Shown: piece by piece, positions 62,636 through 64,000 of the stretch
How positions within the stretch are numbered: the first letter of the stretch is position 1
Layout: every line of letters starts with the position of its first letter
Assembly: GCF_000967725.1 (NCBI RefSeq)
Contig: NZ_JXYE01000002.1
Coordinates: 682,001-746,000 of the forward strand
Source: Loktanella sp. S4079
Lineage (GTDB): Bacteria > Pseudomonadota > Alphaproteobacteria > Rhodobacterales > Rhodobacteraceae
Direction: 5' to 3'
DNA: 64,000 nt
Made by a program: the position numbers and the translations under genes
Notes under the pieces: generated by a model
Told to the model about the DNA's origin: nothing
What the model saw: the letters and a program-made list of their open reading frames with translations, nothing else
Databases searched by the model: none

Positions 62636-63238
62636 GTGTTTGGTGCAGGACTAACCGGATTTGCAACTGGCTTTAGCCTGATCCTCGCCATAGGTGCGCA
62701 AAACGCCTTTGTTTTGCGTCAAGGGCTCGCACGGAACCATGTTTTCTGGCTTTGCCTTTTGTGTGCGGGATCCGATGCCTTGCTGATTGCGGCGGGCGTG
62801 CTGGGGTTCGGCGCGATCGTTGAGTTATACCCCCTGCTTCCCCAAATCATGACTTGGGGCGGCGCGGCGTTCTTGATCGTTTACGGCGCAATGCGTTTGT
62901 GGGCCGCCTACAAAGGTGAATATGCGATGCGGCTTGCCGGAAAATCGGCGGGGCTATGGGCAACGTTGGGCACAGCCGCTGCTCTCACATGGCTTAATCC
63001 GCATGTTTATTTGGATACGCTTGGCTTGATCGGGGCCATTTCTGTCGAATATGTCTCGCGACCGGAAAAGCTGATCTTTGGCGCGGGTGCGGTCTTGGCC
63101 TCCTTCGTGTTTTTCTTTGGGCTTGGCTACGGGGCAAGGTTGCTTGCCCCCGTGATGCAGTCCGCCAAGGCATGGCAGGTCTTAGACGTCATCATCGGCT
63201 TCGTGATGTGGGCGATTGCCTACAAATTGCTTAGCTAA
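62636..63238 (+). CDS. LysE/ArgO family amino-acid exporter
   Basis: A 200-residue membrane protein of the LysE superfamily with about six spans. Signatures are 'SLILAIGAQNAFVLRQGL' at the N-terminus, 'CAGSDALLIAAGVLGFGAI', and 'LTWLNPHVYLDTLGLIGA' in the second half. It exports basic amino acids such as arginine or lysine in known members. The start is GTG, immediately after the DUF502 stop. It shares 8 bases at its 3' end with the convergent patatin gene. Confidence 0.93.
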   Translation: MFGAGLTGFATGFSLILAIGAQNAFVLRQGLARNHVFWLCLLCAGSDALLIAAGVLGFGAIVELYPLLPQIMTWGGAAFLIVYGAMRLWAAYKGEYAMRLAGKSAGLWATLGTAAALTWLNPHVYLDTLGLIGAISVEYVSRPEKLIFGAGAVLASFVFFFGLGYGARLLAPVMQSAKAWQVLDVIIGFVMWAIAYKLLS

Positions 63239-64000
63239 ACATCTCGACCAGATCGACGGTCCCATTCTTATTCAGGTCCGACTTATGCTGGACAAGGAAA
63301 CTATCCGCCGCGCTCTCACCTGCTTCGCGCAGGCGGCTTAGGACCACAGGGGTTGGGATCGTCTTGGTTGCAACGTTGAGTTCGTTCATGAGGCTGTCAT
63401 CGGCAATCATGTGAACGAGCACATTTTTCATGGCACCCCGCGGAACCGAGCCGTCGGCGATGAGCCTTTTGACAAAGGCAATCGCACGCAGTTCGCGCAA
63501 AAGAGAACTGTTAAAGCTGATTTCATTGATCCGGTTGTGAATACCTTGCACGTCAATTGGCACGTCATCCCGGTAGAGCGGGTTGATGTTCACGACTAGA
63601 ATGTCGTCTGGCAAATGTTTCTCAAACAACGGGAAAAGCGCCGGGTTCCCGGTATACCCACCGTCCCAATATGCCTCTGTCTGGCCCGTCTTTGGGTCTT
63701 GGAATTCCACAGCTTGAAAGATGTTGGGCAAACAAGCAGAAGCCAAAATAGCGTTGGGTGAAACCTCTGAATTGTTAAAGACCCGCACCTTTCCTGATCG
63801 TACATTGGTTGCACAAATGTAGAGCTCGGGCCCCTCTTCTCCGCAAATGGTGTCATAGTGAAACTGATTGACGATCGCCTCGAGAGGATTCCGGATTGCG
63901 GGCCCATATGTATAGGGTGACAGTAACCGCGTGGTGATATCAAAGGCGGCATAGGCCGGCGAGTATTTTAGCGCATTCGCCCAAATATGTGCTGTGGGGG
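63231..64000 (-). CDS. Patatin-like phospholipase, N-terminus beyond the window
   Basis: The reverse strand is open to the last base of the window, so the true start is outside. The visible 250+ residues include 'ELYICATNVRSGKVRVFNNS' and the catalytic Asp in 'YWDGGYTGNPALFPLF'. The serine of the patatin Ser-Asp dyad must lie outside the window. The C-terminal tail reads 'DLNKNGTVDLVEMFS', which fits the 12-residue EF-hand loop pattern. Family members hydrolyse acyl lipids. The neighbour genes upstream are not visible, so the physiological role is unclear. Confidence 0.88.
   Translation of the reverse strand, partial: PTAHIWANALKYSPAYAAFDITTRLLSPYTYGPAIRNPLEAIVNQFHYDTICGEEGPELYICATNVRSGKVRVFNNSEVSPNAILASACLPNIFQAVEFQDPKTGQTEAYWDGGYTGNPALFPLFEKHLPDDILVVNINPLYRDDVPIDVQGIHNRINEISFNSSLLRELRAIAFVKRLIADGSVPRGAMKNVLVHMIADDSLMNELNVATKTIPTPVVLSRLREAGESAADSFLVQHKSDLNKNGTVDLVEMFS

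Noticed and set aside
1..64000. CRISPR array, prophage, IS element or integron
   Set aside because: No regularly spaced direct repeats, transposase, integrase or phage structural genes were found on either strand. The only long repeat array is the coding one at 54346-55524.

Overview
The window is a chromosomal segment of an alphaproteobacterium, almost certainly a marine Rhodobacterales (Roseobacter-group) bacterium. The evidence is the order dusB-ntrB-ntrC-ntrY-ntrX-trkA-trkH-hfq-hflX, an NtrC without the sigma-54 loop, a bifunctional IspDF, a class II DAHP synthase, families largely confined to Rhodobacterales (DUF6456, DUF6477, DUF6500, PAS_5), and a cytoplasmic-looking PhoR in front of pst. 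I cannot name the genus. Coding density is high. I found no rRNA, tRNA, CRISPR, insertion sequence or prophage.

Layout. 1-7.8 kb: end of an EamA exporter, a small monooxygenase, guaA, an MttB-family methyltransferase, two Rhodobacterales families, lipA, and hpt with a tiny membrane protein. 7.9-11.8 kb: a Coq10/RatA START protein, amtB, and a pncC/cinA-pgpA-ispDF operon. 11.9-23.7 kb: the nitrogen-response and potassium-uptake block from dusB to hflX. 23.7-31.9 kb: a penicillin-acylase-family hydrolase and a branched-chain amino-acid ABC operon (livK, G, F, H, M). Two unknown small genes are threaded into that operon by 4-base overlaps. 32-37.8 kb: GlxA-type regulator, DAHP synthase, a PAS_5 protein, yicC-gmk-gamma carbonic anhydrase. 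37.8-45 kb: phosphate regulon phoR-pstSCAB-phoU-phoB behind a three-repeat Pho box. 45-55.6 kb: the most accessory-looking part. It has gnd, a Ca2+/Na+ antiporter, a multi-zinc-knuckle protein of unknown family, a UDP-glucuronate pathway pair (ugd plus epimerase), an alpha/beta-hydrolase-like protein, a sulfotransferase-like protein, aroQ overlapping a LuxR solo, a hairpin-rich 353-base non-coding stretch, and an acidic protein built of eight 49-residue repeats. 55.6-64 kb: tsf-rpsB, a HupE/DUF4198 metal-uptake pair, DUF6500, psuK-psuG (pseudouridine breakdown), DUF502, an ArgO/LysE exporter, and the C-terminal part of a patatin-like phospholipase.

How the genes work together. NtrBC, NtrYX and AmtB handle nitrogen status. 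PhoR/PhoB with Pst and PhoU handle phosphate. The Liv system takes up amino acids or amides and may be fed by the downstream acylase. Ugd and the epimerase make UDP-uronic acids for a surface polysaccharide, and the neighbouring sulfotransferase-like protein suggests that polysaccharide may be sulfated.

The best candidates for something undescribed are the 49-residue repeat protein (54346-55566), the adjacent structured non-coding stretch (53993-54345), the two small proteins inside the liv operon, and the zinc-knuckle protein with its hairpin leader (47511-48397). Most other genes are ordinary core genes. Start sites were chosen by Shine-Dalgarno match and family length, and I say where they are uncertain.
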